Notes under the pieces: model-generated
The model's input: the letters and a program-made list of their open reading frames with translations, nothing else
Databases searched by the model: none
Told to the model about the DNA's origin: nothing
In this document: positions 1 to 14,300 of the stretch, piece after piece
Position numbering within the stretch: the first letter of the stretch is position 1
How the letters are laid out: the number at the start of each line of letters is the position of its first letter
NCBI GenBank assembly: GCA_934045905.1
Contig: OW203762.1
Span: 12,305,647-12,369,646 of the forward strand
Direction of reading: 5' to 3'
Length of the DNA: 64,000 bases
Source: Leuctra nigra
Taxonomy: Eukaryota > Arthropoda > Insecta > Plecoptera > Leuctridae
Translations under genes and position numbers: made by a program

Positions 1-1040
1 CAACTGGCATTCATACTTCTACAACGTAGATATTTTTTAGGTTGCTTGTTAAAGTTCAAGAAAAGAGACCCACATCTGCCACCAAATGTATAATAGAAGC
101 AATGGATATTTGAACTACCAGTATTTCTCAAACAAGCTAACTCATTTAAAAACTTCCTCATTAACGTCGAGTCGTCAATAGAGCGTGAAAGAAGCAAACA
201 TTGCTTGAATAACATTTAACATATGAGATCACTTAGTGTACGAGTTGATAAGCGAGCATTTGTACATATTCCATGCAAATGTGTGTTCCAAAGACCTTGT
301 AAAAGCTGCCAAGACAAACCTAATGATTATAAGTCATGGTGCGGCAAATTATTCTCTCTCGATAAACCAAATTTGGCAAATATTTTAACATAAGCTTAAA
401 CTGCCAGCTACTCAGTCTTGGTGTTCATACCGATTATGCAGAAAATAAGTTCAAAAAACTCATTTTGAATGATACTTCGGCATTTATTCAGATTTATGAT
501 CAATACATAATTATCAATCTTATTTTTTAAGTTACAAAAATTTTTTGAATTTCAAAAAAAAAAACGATTTTGGTGTATTGTATTGAAGGAAATTAGAAAG
601 TCACTAAGTGTCAGGAAAATTTCACAAAAAAATCACAACACATAAAATTCAATGTTTCAATTTCGTCATAAAATTCTTGATTTCAGTACCCATAGCCCAT
701 AGGTAGGGTTAAAAATTAAAATGTCTTTAAAACTTTTAGATAAAATTGGAAAAGAAAATTGTGGGAAAAGAAAGTGACTATACCTAATCAATTATAAAAT
801 GTTAATAAAAGTGTCCGGAGTAACGAATGTGAGAATACGAAAAGGCAGCCCTGTTTTAATTATACAATTTTAGCATTTCGTACATTACAAAGAAATATCT
901 TAAAATTAGGAAACAATTATTTAGGAAAGTTTTGTTTTCAACTAAATATATAACACTATATGTAACACACAATTTAATACACAATAGGTACCCACCATGG
1001 TGTTACCTTTCGAGGAATAAGTGGTGCCCAGCCTATACCG
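1..1040. other. AT-rich upstream DNA, nothing recognised
   Basis: AT-rich sequence with no exon-like, RNA-like or transposon-end signal that I can support. It lies upstream of the fold-back element and more than 1.2 kb from the start codon of the only gene. Confidence 0.5.
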
Positions 1041-1044
1041 CGTT

Positions 1045-1845
1045 GCGCAAAAAAGGTCACGCAAAAAAGGTCACTATATCGAAACTATTATAGAACGAAT
1101 TCTAAAATTTGTACACATATTAGAAAACATACCAAAATTTAATATGTGCAAGTTTCAAAAACATTGCTATTGTAGGAAAAATGTTACAGCTGTTCAAATT
1201 TGGTTGTCAAAAAATGGATTATATACGGAGCTCAAATAGCGCCCGGCCAATGGCCGGGACGCTGTTTCTTCAAAACTACGTACGATATCAAGCTGAAAAT
1301 TTCAAATTATATTCAAAATAGATTAAGATCGATTGTGTAAAAATTTCAATCAATTTTAATGAATGGAACGAAAATCATGGAATCTTGAAGTTGAGCTTGA
1401 AAACAGAATAGTGGGAAAAGAATCACTTTTATAACGTGTGTAATAAAAGTTTAGAAATAATCTTCATTTTCTGATTTTACGCTCAACTTCAAGATTCCAT
1501 AATTTTCGTTCCATCCATTCAAATTGATTGAAATTTTTACACAATTGATCTTAATCTATTTTGAATATAATTTGAAATTTTCAGCTTGATATCGTACGTA
1601 GTTTTGAAGAAACAGCTTCCCGGCCATTGGAAGTTTTCTCGACGCGCGCTATTTGAGCTCCGTTTAATAAATTTTTTGACAACCAAATTTGGACAGCTGT
1701 AACTTTTTTCCTACAATAGTAATTTTTTTTGAAACTTGCACAATATATTAAATTTTGGTATGTTTTCTTATATGTGTAAACATTTTAAAACCCTATCTAT
1801 AATAGTTTTGATGACCTCTCAATCAGGGTGATTTTTTTTGCGCCA
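1045..1845. repeat. Fold-back element with about 360-bp inverted arms
   Basis: The left half (about 1045-1405) is repeated as its reverse complement in the right half (about 1471-1845). Shared blocks include GGAGCTCAAATAGCGC, CAAATTTGGTTGTCAA, AGCTTGATATCGTACG and CTTGAAGTTGAGC. Arms diverge by scattered substitutions and the centre lies near 1440. A diverged relative lies at about 38610-39235. The small ORF at 1021-1239 is made by the left arm and is not a gene. Exact termini and target-site duplication were not resolved. It ends about 400 bp upstream of the NBAS start codon. Confidence 0.75.
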
Positions 1846-1849
1846 CCTA

Positions 1850-2243
1850 CTGTACAACACTGAAGTAATGATACAAACAATGTGTCCCACAATGAAGTTA
1901 ACTTTACGTTAATTCTGAACCGTGTCATGTAAACTGGGCCATATTGAATTTTATTATCTTTAATATTTTTTGTTTTGAATTTTGAATTTTGTCCATGATA
2001 TTATCACTTTTGATTTTCCCGCGAGGTCCAATACTGTAGAAGAGCACCCCAGCGCTTCCTAGCGTCAGCTTCAGCAACTCTCTGCTTGACAGCAGTCAAC
2101 ACTCACTCAACAGCAGTGAAGTTAGGTTAAGTTAAGTTCTTCAAGACTGTCGATGTATTTTGACGTGGGATAAGGGATATTATTATCTTTATCTGATATT
2201 TCGCTTTATTTTGAATTGATATTATTGACTACTAACTAGCAGT
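1850..2243 (+). promoter_or_regulatory. Presumed 5' UTR and promoter-proximal region of NBAS
   Basis: This interval lies between the upstream fold-back and the start codon. It becomes more GC-rich from about 2018, has a CCAAT pentamer near 2027, and shows no TATA box that I would trust. The transcription start cannot be placed from sequence alone. An in-frame TGA at 2226-2228 fixes the following ATG as the first usable start in this exon. Inference from position. Confidence 0.35.
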
Positions 2244-2336
2244 ATGGAAGAAGAGAGCAGTAAGGACGTGTTGCAAGATTGCATTTTGTACGAGCTCCTG
2301 GTGTATGCTGAATGGATTCAGGAACCCGAACTGTTG
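2244..2336 (+). CDS. NBAS: NBAS exon 1 (residues 1-31)
   Basis: Start ATG in strong context (A at -3, G at +4) with an in-frame TGA 18 bases upstream. It encodes the N-terminal motif ILYELLVYAEW, matching the ILYDLLVNTEW-like start of vertebrate NBAS. Donor GTAAGG; phase 0. Confidence 0.9.
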
Positions 2337-5300
2337 GTAAGGAATCATTTATTTGTTTATATCATTGGAATGAATGCCACGTTCAGCGGTAGACCTACCT
2401 AGCTAGTTAATATTGGAGTTCGTTGTTCTAATGTCAGTCCAAGTCTCTTAGTTGGTAGAGCCCTCATCTGGCAAGCGAGAGGTCCCTGGTTCGAGCCCCG
2501 GTTCGTCCCGATAATTTTTATCACTACCTCATATTGTCCTGAAACCAGTGGAAGATTTCATAAACCCTGTATCTGATTGTTCAGTTACAGAAATACCCTC
2601 TGGTTGGCAGTCAGCCTGCAGCTTTTGGACTGCTTCAGTACTTGCGAAGAAAGAAGACAGCAGAGCCCGCAATCAACAGGTACCTATATATATGCCGTTG
2701 ACAGCCTTCTAGGGTCAGCGTCCCAGTTCTCGTCCATGTCTCTAATCTCGACCACGATTAATACTCCATTAAAAACTAACCATACTCTGCCACTTTAACA
2801 TTGAATTTCTCAAGTGGATGAGATTAGGGGCAGAGATTTTTTGCTCATTTAAACTGTAAAATAACTTTTCTGAGCTCACCCTCCTAGCAATGATCTATCA
2901 GAATTGAATCTTCAAGGTCTAATTTAGCATGGAATGCAGCAAAGTTGTGACATTTCACAAAGAGTTGTTTTAAAAATTAGTTTCTACTGAATTCAGAATT
3001 GTGCTAAAGGGTGTCGAGAACTGGGACACTGATCCTACTACAGTCGTATTAGTAGTGGCTGTTGAGAGGCCCATCGAGGTGAAATTTTATTTCCACTGTA
3101 CCATGTTCATTGTTGGATGCCACATTGTTTTCATAATTTAGAATACTCAGCTGTATTGTGATCTTGGTGATAGTATGATGAATTAATAAATTCCCTGATC
3201 ATTCTAGAAACAAGACAAGTGGTTTGTTATGGTTTGTTGTCGTGATAGTGATAGTTGAGCTAAAAGAGTTCAGTCAGTGAAATTGATGTTGTTTGTGTTC
3301 TGTTGCAGACTGTTACTGACACAACTGCCGTGGCTGTTGGCTGTTGGCGCGGACGGAGAGGTGGTCGCCATCTTGCAAGACAATGTTCTGGAGATACGAA
3401 GCACAAGGGACGAGTATTCTTCCGTAATCGGGAAAGCAAACGGTTTGAAACTTGTTCAGTGATACAACCTCTTGCTTAAATATCAGATTAGATTTGTTTG
3501 AATTTCTAATTGAAATATTCCTTGAAAATCTCAACAATTAATACTTATGTAGGTACCTATTGTAATCGTAACTAGTCGGAACATTGCCAAGAATGTAGGT
3601 AAACTTTATTGTTTACAGTTCGTTCATAAGATCCAGATTTCCAATCACATTCAATTTACCAGCAAAACACTCCATACTTTCAGGTTATTTTTAAATAAAT
3701 AATAACAATAATTTCTTGTTGGAAGTGTTAGTTACGTACAATTAGAGTGATTAGGTAGTTCCATTTAATTCCCACTAACTTCTATACAGAGTTTCCCTTC
3801 CACCACACTTTGCTCAGTCAATAGAACCTACCTATCTGCATATTGATGTCACCACAGCTGACCAAAATTTAACTGGGGGACAGATACTTCAATAATAACT
3901 CTGTATCTAAGCATTATTTTTCTTGGTAGGTATTACTGTAGGTATTTCCTTATTTTATTTAGGTACTCCCATTTCTGTGTTTTTTTAAATTTCTTTCTTT
4001 CACATTAAATTTTTAAATCCAATGAAACTATTGAGAAATTGCTTGTCCCACAACAAAATAAACAAGATTGGGGTATGTTACCATAGCGACCACGGTGATG
4101 CAACTACCCTATAATGTGTAATGTTTCAGTGGCGAGGGATTTGTTCCCGACGCACCGGCAGCTCGTGTGGAGCGAAGACTGCAGCCTATTGGCCGTGGGT
4201 CACAGCAGTGGCTCGGTGGCTTTGTACGACGTGATGGGAAGCAATGTCGCCAACATTCCCTCCACGCACATCCAGCCACCGGCTGACACGAGCGCAGCTC
4301 ATGCGTTGGCCAGCCTGCTCTTCATACCAACACGAACTAAACAACCAGACTGGTTGGTATTGCTCACTGTAGTGTTTGTTGTGAAGATCATATCACCCTT
4401 CAATCATTTTACAATTTCACAAGCATAGTACATATAGTATGTACTAACACAACATAATTGTGAATTCAGAGGTCTGGAAAAAAATACCTAAAGTGGTCTT
4501 CAAAGTATTTTACTTTAGATTTGTCTTCACACAAACAGTATTAAAAATTTTAAAATTTTAAACAAATTTGATGTGCGTTACCTACTCTAGATATTTTCAA
4601 GAAGTTTCACAAAACTTTCATGTTATGATGGACGCTCAAGCAATAGTGAATACACAGAACCCAAATACAATTTTGAAATCACTTTTTTTCTGCGTACATT
4701 TTGAATAGTACCTACAAGAAAATTGAAAAACAAATTGGTTTAATAATTTTTTACAGTAGTAGTAGGTATCATAAACTTGTCTTTTTAGTTTTTAGTTTTA
4801 CTATAAAATACCTACCTACTTTAGGTAGGTATGTACCTAACCATAACTAATTCAAGTTCATGAAAACTCATTTTAGTGATTCCAGTATTGTTAGTTCTAA
4901 ATGAAAATATAAGTGAACAATTCAATAGGTACACCTACCTAATTTAAGAGTTTAAAGCGATTCTGTTTCTGGTTCTGGTTTATCATTGTAATTGCGCTAA
5001 ATTTTGCCAACATCTTTTCTGCGATCATGTTACTTGTTGTTGAGTAGGTAGGTACTTACAGAAGAAAACTTTCTGTTTCCGTAGCCTTCTAGTTGATCCC
5101 ATTATTTCCTGTTTGTCCAGGAGCTACGAGCTGCTATTGGTGGATCACACCGGCCGTCTGTGCTGCTATATGGTGTCCTTGAACAGTGTCGAACCCTCGC
5201 ACAGTTTCGCGCTGGGCTCCAACTACCGCGGAGTGTCGGAAGTGTCGGCAGTGTCATACCTCGCTTCACACCGCTTGCTATTGGTGGCCGGGCCGCTTAG

Positions 5301-8300
5301 CAGCGGACTGCAGGCTTGGCGGCTGCTTAACGACGCACCGCACTACCGCTTTGCTCTGCCCAATGACGAGAAGAAGGAGCTGAAAGACCAGGGTAGTTGG
5401 TTCTCCTGGCTGCCGTCGTTTGGAGCAAAGAAGCAACAGGTATTCATTATTCTCATAAGAAGTTAACCAGAGCTAGTGTTAAGTTGACAAAAGCGTTCAG
5501 TCGGTGAAGCAGATTGAGAATTATAAAATCTTCCATAAGTCGGTGAATCTCTGACAGGCTGCTCATATGATGAGTCGGATTGTTTTTTGTTCTTGTCATC
5601 CGTCAATGCTGTTCGTTTGTTGCAATCGAAATGCAAGTTATTTTCTGTTTAGTTATTATGTTTATTACTTAATTTGATTACTTCCACATTCAAGCCATTT
5701 TATGGCTTTGTGGACCTGAGTGTTTAATTTTTGTAAAGTGTATTTATCCTGTGTATTTGTAACAATAAAAAAAAAAAAAAAAAAAAAAAGTAATATAATT
5801 TTATTTTTGCTTTGTGCCTCTTTAAATAGATGCTGGTTTTGCAACAAATCTGCTCAAAAGTCAACTGGTAACGAGTAACGACTAACGATTGGAGACCAAA
5901 CCTGTAAACCAATTGATGTCAAATTTACAAGTGTGATGGTTTTTACTTGGCACCGTTTTTTAAATTAAATTTTGTAAGGCAGAAAAGGGAAAGAAATAGC
6001 CTTTTTTCACAAAATAATCAGCCACTTAGTATTAACATTTAACAAAGAAAAAATGCAACCCTCTTCTTTAATCTCATCGTAATTTAAAATTTTAAATTTA
6101 TTTTGTCCACCCATTTCATCTCCAATCGTATCCAAAAGAGTGTGTGCAACATGCAGCAATATTGATCATGCTTGCAAGTTGCAGTACCCTTAAAAACGTC
6201 CGAGGTAACTCGTTGCTATTATATTTCGTAATTACCATCACATCTTTTCAAGCAGTCGTATTATTAAATCTGTGAAAAGAGAGTGTAACCTTGCTCGAAG
6301 GGTTAATGTCAACTTTCTCCCCCTAGAGTGTCATCTTCAAGATGAAAGTGTCTCCCAACGCCCAGCTTCTCGCTTGCTTACATTCCTGCGGAGGAATTTC
6401 TCTCTGGCAGTTGCCTTCTTTGCGGTGAGTACCATGTGACATTGTTGTACTGTACATTGTCGTAACATTGTTGCTCCGTCTGCAAACCCAACAATTTGGT
6501 TTGTCTTTCAAGGCCTCGCGTTGAACTGAACTGATTGTTTTCTATTAGATTGTCACAGTTCTGGGAGCTGAGCGATCAGCCGGACTTCGATGTGAAGAAT
6601 CCGCAGCTTTCTGAGCGGAGAAGATACAACGCTGAGGACCAGTTCCATCCCATCGATGTCAACTGGTGGACGGATGAGGTACTAACTCATTGCTCTAGCC
6701 TTTTACAACATTTCATAAAATTATCAAATTCAAGTTTCAAATTCGTCAAATAATCCACTTATGTCTAATCACTTATCCTAGTCTGTTGAACTGACCTGTT
6801 TAGCAGTCACTTTTACAATGATAATTAGTTAGGTATATACATTTAAATTGGGCTTTAATGATTAAAAGGTCATAAAATAGTAGCAACAGCTGCAAATTAC
6901 CACTTGCCCTTGAACAGTATTGGCTAGAAAACACTATTTTTTTGAAAAATTTATGTAGTTGTTCTGTTTTGTGCACATTTATTATACGATAAACACTCAA
7001 GTATACCTAGTCCTCCAAAAGCTAAAAAAAAAAAAAAAAAAAAAATTGCCTGGAAAATATTCCATAGAGTACTTGAGTGCCACGTCCACTAGGCACTTCC
7101 GGATTATTTCTGGATTTCTTCTTATGGAAAATAACATGGGGACTTACTTCGATTGCTGGTCATTTATAAACAAAACAGAGTTAAGATAATCGCAATGCAC
7201 CACCATTAAATTCAATCTTTCATCAATCTTTTTTATGTCAACACATCTCTTCAAATATATACCAAATTTAAACTGTTCCAAGTTAAACAACACACTACAC
7301 AGGGTATGACGTCACGAAAGTGTACACCGTTGCGAGATGTAATTTCAATGAACTGTCAGTCTACATTTCAACAGCTCATTACATCTCGTTTTATGGTATC
7401 TTGAAATTAAATAACTATAATATGAACTTGATTCAGTGTACTATAAACTTGAGGAGCACAGAAATACTTCAGTTTTGTTTACTTTTCGTCAACAATCGAA
7501 AATTGACGTGAAAGGTCTGGCATCATTGTTGAATATTGTTTCATTTGTTTTTCATTTTTGTAAAGTCGCAGTTGCCAGCTCGCTACCCAGGACATCGCGC
7601 TGCGCCGTTTTACAATTATTATTGATGTAGATTGCAACGTCGCACTTTGGAGCTGTTTAATAACTTAAACAGTTTAAATTTGGTATATATTTGAAGAGAT
7701 GTGTTGACATAATATTATAAATGAAAGATTGAATTTAATGGTGGTGCATTGCGATTATCTTAACTCTGTTTTGTTTATAAATGACCAGCAATCGAAGTAA
7801 GTCCCCATGTTATTTTCCATAAGAAGAAATCCAGAAATAATCCGGAAGTGCCTAGTGGGCGTGGCACTCGAGTACTCTATTGGGATTTCTTTTGAATTAT
7901 TATTATTATTATTATTATTATTTTTCATCTCTAGTTAAAAATGTAATGGATAAAATTTAGAACGTTGTCGGTGTTTCAGGCTGTGATAATCGCGCGCAAC
8001 TCCGGTGCCGTGAGCGTCTGCTCGGTGCGGAATCTGCGCAACCTGCTGGGGGAGTCCCCGGAGTTTCTCTCCGGACATCCCCGGATATCTCAGCAGTGTC
8101 GGGATCGCGGCTTCCTCGGCCTCGAGTGCGAGACTCTGCCTCCCGACAAGAGACACTTCGTACGTTCACATTACGTTACCTCGTTCAGCTTGCATGAAGA
8201 TTTATTGTTTTCCTCTCACATATTGTCAAGTAATTTGCTTTCTTTTCTTTGCAATCTGCTCTCAGAAACCAGATAAGTCACTCTAAGGTAGCTTAAGTAA

Positions 8301-11300
8301 AGTAATGAAGGGTTTTTATTAGGGTTGGGCGAACCTCATTTTTTTTTTCGAACCGAACCTCGAACCGAACCTTTTCAAAAGGTTCGAAATTTCGAACCTT
8401 AAACGAACCGAACCTTTTTTTCAGAAAATGATGTTTTCCAGATAATGTAGTAAAGATAAGCGCGTAAGCACCAGTCACCATTCTCCCCCCTCCCTCTCGC
8501 AAGTCAAGTGGCTAGACACTTGAAAACAGCTGTTTGATGGGGTGTTTGTTTACGCAAATATTATTTCTATTTGTATACAGGGACATTGACATAATACCAA
8601 ATATAATAGGAACAAAAACGCGAAATATACTGCTCGAAATTTTAATACATTTCAGTATATTCCAATATTCTTCAAAAAATTATCTCGCCAATCGTCATAC
8701 TGTTTTTTATTTTGCATTGGGTTACAATGAAGTTTGGAAAGCTCAAATATACACCATTATTTTTTAACTTATGCGTGATATCTTCCCTTCATTTAGATCG
8801 CGAATGGTGTTCTCAATGACCACTATTATATTTTATTCAATAACCATGAACATACAATATCATATAAATAAAATAAAATATGATGTCAAGTCATTTGCCA
8901 TCTGATTACTTCTTATTGCGAGTTCACCGACCTTTCAACAGAGAAAAACAAAACAATCCTCCCTTACGCAGACAAGGGTCAGGTTCAGGTACCTGCTGGC
9001 AAGCAGCTGCACTCTGCAAGACCCAAAAGTACACTCTGTTCCAAAAGTACAACACAGTTTAGATCGCAACAATCATTATTTCATTTTAATACTTCGAAAA
9101 TTTTACTCAACAAGGAAATTACCTGGACTTCTAAACTGAAATCAATGCTACTTTTCTAGTTGGTACCAAATAGCACTTCGAAATTGCGTCATGAAAAATT
9201 CGGTTCAAGATTTATTTTAACATGAAACACCCTATAGTGTGACAGGATTTGAGTTTACTTTGATTTATGATGATTTCGGCTTACAGGGGTTCGATTTACC
9301 CAGGTTTTACCATTTTACTGCACCACTAAAGACAAGAGGCCAACATTAGACAAATAGTGACAAGATATTGGTTGCATTGTTTGAATGAAAAAGGGCGGGA
9401 AAAAAAGGCGGGAGGTTCGAAAAAGGTTCGAAAACGAACCTTAGAGGTTCGTTTTTCGAACCTAGCTAGCCGGTTCGGTTCGGTTCGAAAACGAACCAGT
9501 TCGCCCAACCCTAGTTTTTATATTTTTAATTTAAATTTAGTACACTCATGGATTTACTTTCAAATTTACAACGATATGAGTCCTGGGGACCAGAAACTGA
9601 CGACTGTGTCAATTTTTCAATAAAGGCGGACATGTATCATAGGTTCATTATTTACTCCACTGAAGCAATTTTGGGAATTAGGTAGTACCTAGGTAGTTAT
9701 GATGAACATTTTCTGTGTAGGTACACTATTGAGAAAATGTAAGGAATTTTTTAATGCAAAAAAGTTTTTATTTTCATATTATTTCATGCAATCAGTTTTT
9801 ACAGTGGTCCCCAGGACAAAACAATTTTTGCAGATGTTTATTTTTCTTATTTGTGCTGACAAAACTTTCAAAACACTATGAAGAACTGTGTGTGCTTTGT
9901 GTTTTGCAGGACGACAGCTTGGAAGGGAGTGAAGACGAGGATGATGATGACGAAGAGGATGACGCAGACTCCACTCTGCTGGAGCAAAGTGTCTCGACAA
10001 TGCAGTCCGCTCTCTACGTGCTGACCGACCTGGAGAGGTTCCAGCCGCAGCGCAAGAAGCCCAAGGTCGTTCACAGAACATACAGACTGCTCGGGCTCAA
10101 GAGCACGACGCCAGAAGATCTCTACATGAGGAAGGTACGAGCATTTAAGATGTCAAATACACAAGTATTTTATAATGTAGATATTGACACCTAAAAAGTT
10201 AAATAATAATAATAATCCATCCCTGGTTCCAATTTAATGGGTCAGGGGGTGGGTATTCCCACCAACACTAGGGCCGCAGGACTCCTGGAAACCGGCTGGC
10301 CACGCCTGGCGTTTCCTCCTCTTCTTCCTCCTCTTCTTCTTCTTCCACTTCTAATTGTTCCACAAATTCCTTTCACCATGTTCTGTCCTCCCACTGTCTC
10401 TCAGCCTCCAACTCACTCCACCTTCCTCCTCTCTCCAACACATCCTCCTTGATCAGTCCAATCCACCTGTCTCTTGGTCGCCCCACTCTCCGAGTTCCCC
10501 CTGTAGCCGCTTCAAACACCCGCCTTGGCACTCTATCGGTTCCCATCCTCTTCATGTGGCCGAACCACCTAAGCCTCTCTCTTCCCAGCTTGAACACCAA
10601 TCTTTCAACCCCAAGCTCTTTTCTTATCTTCCTACTTTGGATCCTATCCATTCTTGTCACCCCCTTCACACTCCTCAAAAACTTCATCTCAGCTGCCTGT
10701 AGCTGATTCATTTCCTTTCCACCTGCTGACCACGTCACTGCCCCATATGTTAGAATTGGCAGGAAATACATCTTGTACATAATGATCTTGCAGACTTGTG
10801 GAAACTTCTCATTCCACAGCAACTTCCTCACTGCTTGATAAAATGCCTCTGCTTTCTTTCTTCTTTCTTGTATTTCTCTGTCTACTTTAGCCTTGTTGGT
10901 GAGCAGGCTACCCAGATACTTAAACTCTTCCACCTCCTTCAACCATCCCTCTCCAAGCTTGATCCTAGCATGACCGTGTTTAAGCTTCTTTCTTTCCATT
11001 GTCATTACTTCACTCTTCTCTTCGCTTATTCTCAAACCCATCTTCTCTGTCTCTTCACTCCACTTATTAATCTTTAACTGCACTTCCTCCCTAGTTTCTC
11101 CCCACACCACCACATCATCCGCATAAATCAACGTTTGAGTATCGATCCCCTCATTCGGCTCTGCTTTCTTCAACAACTCGTCCATTACTATGATGAACAG
11201 TGTTGGTGACAACACACTCCCTTGCCGAAGCCCTTCACTAATACTAAACCATTCCGATCTCCCCACTCCCGACTGCACACAACTCACACTGTTCTGATAC

Positions 11301-14300
11301 ATACATTTGATCCGCTCAACCAAGTCCTTGCCTATTCCTCTCTTCACCAAACACTCCCAAACTATTTCCCTTGGCAACCTGTCATACGCCTTCTCCAAGT
11401 CCAAGAAAGCCATATGCATTTCCTGCCCCCTCTCCCACTGCTGCTCCATCATCTGTCGCACTGTGAAAATTGCGTCTATTGTCGATCGCCCTCTCCGAAA
11501 TCCATACTGTTCTTCTCGCAACCCCTCTTCAACATAATTCTTCAATCTCCGTTCCACTATCTTCTCAAACAACTTCCCACACTGACAGAGTAAGGTCACA
11601 CCCCGGTAATTATTACATTTCCTTCGATCTCCTTTCTTAAAAAGGGGAACAATAATCCCCTTTTCCCAATCAACTGGAATTCTCTTCTGTTTCCATGCTG
11701 CTCGGATCACTCTACAAAGCCATCTTCTACCATCCTCCCCTGCAGCTTTTACCATTTCTATGGTAACCTCATCAATACCAGGCGCACGACCATTCTTCAT
11801 TTCCCGCATGGCTCTAGTTACTTCTGCATCACAAAGATCTTCCTCCATCTCACTGTCTTCCATTTCACTTCCAATCTGCAGCTCTTCTTCACCCATTGAT
11901 ACATTAAGATCCTTTTTTACATTTAAAAGATTCTCAAAATACTTCCCCCACATCTGGTTTATCTTCATTACATCACTTATCAGATCACCCTTGTCATTCT
12001 TCATACTCTTTAGATCGTCTCGAGTTCCCCTTTTTTCCTTGACTAGTCCATAGATCATCTTTTTGTTGCCATTAAAATCTTCCACCAACTTGTCTGCTAA
12101 CTCCTCCATTGATTTGTCCTTCTCTTCTTCTACAATGCATGCCACATTTCTTCTGCATATTCTGTACTGATGTTTACTTTCTAACGATCTGTCTAATTCG
12201 TACTTCTGCCATGCTAGTCTTTTCTCCTTCACAGCAACTTTTACTCTGTTGTTCCACCATCTTGTCTCCTTCTCCTTCCTTCTTCCACCTGCTCTTCCAC
12301 ACAATTGTTCAGCCCCAGCTACTATAGCATTCTTGAACTCCTGCCATTCTTCTTCCACATCCCTCAACTCTCCAACAGGCACTCTGTTCTTGATCTTATT
12401 TCTGAATTCGTTCTTCACCGCGGGGTCCTGTAGTTTCCATCCTTTGATTCTCTTATGTGAGACAGTCACTACTGGTTTCTGCACATCGATCCTGAGCGTG
12501 CACTCGAGCAGTCGATGGTCACTGTCGAGTGAAACGGCTGGGCATACCTTGATGTCTATGATGCTCTGCCTCAAGCTGTCCCCCACACAGATGTAATCTA
12601 TCACGGACTCCGATCTGTCCTCACCGTAGCCGTATCTTGTTATACAATGGCTTCTTCTCTTCTGAAACCAGCTGTTGCCTATTTTCAGTTGATTTCTTCT
12701 ACACATATCCAGCAGCCTCTCCCCATCTCTGTTTCTCTCGTCTACCCCATACTTCCCCAGCACCTCCTCATAGCCCTTTCTGTCACTCCCTACCTTCGCA
12801 TTAAAGTCTCCCATCACAATTAATTCATACTTTGATCTCTCCAATACCTTTTCTATTTCCTCACTAAAACTCTCTTTCTCTTCCACTGCTCGACCTGCCT
12901 GTGGTGCGTACACCTGCACAACCTCCACTGTCATCTTGTCACTTGCCTTCAATATCAGTGACATCAACCTGTCGCTGTGACACTTCACATCCACCACAAA
13001 GTCACTAACCTTCGGACTCACTACTACCGCCACTCCATTCCTTCCCTCCAAGCCACCAGACCACCACAGCTTAAAGCCATTTCTCAAGTCCTTCGAACCA
13101 CTTCCTTTCCACTTTGCTTCACTTAGCCCTAGAAACAATAACTTCCTTTCAACCATCACATCTATCATTTCTTCTACCTTTCCATTCAATGAAACAATGT
13201 TCAGCGTACCAAATGTAAATTCAATTCTACTTCCTATTTGTCTTTCTTTCCTGGTTCTTCTCTTTGCTCTGTTAGATCCTGCTTCCGGGGCTGTTTCCTG
13301 AACTACGTTACTCGTCTCCACACTGTGCGGCTCCAAAAACCCTGATGACTCCTCTCACTTGTTCTCTCTTCTATTACATTTCGTAATCCTTCACCAATTG
13401 ATCGATGCCAGTCCCATTTCCCCAACAACCCCCTTTGCATTCCCCTCAAGCTAATGTTCCACACACCTTGTTCCTTACACACGGCTCTGACACAATTATT
13501 CAACTCTCTGGGACCACTCCCTTTCCCCGTCAGCATGCTAGCCATGTAAACTTTGCATGACACTCCAAATCTGCTCTTCACTGCCTTCAGTAACTCCCTC
13601 ACATCATCCATAATGTCATTCCTACTCCTTCCCTCAAGCAAGTCCCGAGTGCCAACAAACAACGTAACCGTCACTGGTTCTTCTCTAATGCAGTAGTTTT
13701 CCATCTCACTAGACAGCTTCTGGATGCGAATTCCAGGCAGCTGATGCGCCCGAAAACCTGCCTGATCAGCGCAGAACCCAACCCCCATACTGCCACTGAT
13801 GTCCCCTAACAAGAGGTGGCACTCAGTCCCGCCGTTGCTCCGGCCACCCGACTCTCTGCCGTCATTGCTGGGCCCACTCGGGTTGCTGCTGCCCTGGTCA
13901 CTCAGTGCAATGTTCGGTTCACTCAGGTCGCTGCTGCCCACGTCACTCGGTGCGATGTTCGGCCCACTCAGGTCGCTGCTGCCCTGGTCACTCGGTGCGA
14001 TGTTCGGTTCACTCAGGTCGCTGCTGCCCACGTCACTCGGTGCGATGTTTGGCCCACTCAAGTCGCTGCTGTTCTGGTCACTCGGTGCGATGTTCGGTTC
14101 ACTCAGGTCGGTGCTGCCCTGGTCACTCGGTGCGATGTTCGGTTCACTCAGGTCGGTGCTGCCCTGGTCACTCGGTGCGATGTTCGGTTCACTCAGGTCG
14201 GTGCTGCCCTGGTCACTCGGTGCGATGTTCGGTTCACTCAGGTCGGTGCTGCCCTGGTCACTCGGTGCGATGTTCGGCCCACTCAGGTCACTGCTGCCCA

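Noticed and set aside
2438..2514. Functional tRNA gene (Ala-like loop GGC)
   Set aside because: No 7-bp acceptor stem forms and the anticodon stem has mismatches; better read as a tRNA-derived repeat.
9754..10194. A 146-aa stand-alone protein with an acidic stretch
   Set aside because: Only the part from 9910 to 10134 is coding; it is NBAS exon 9, and the flanks are intron read through by chance.
10237..12596. Several + strand ORFs of 70-120 aa
   Set aside because: They lie opposite the intact LINE ORF2 and are rich in Ser, Pro and Leu, as expected for the reverse strand of a Glu/Lys/Arg-rich protein.
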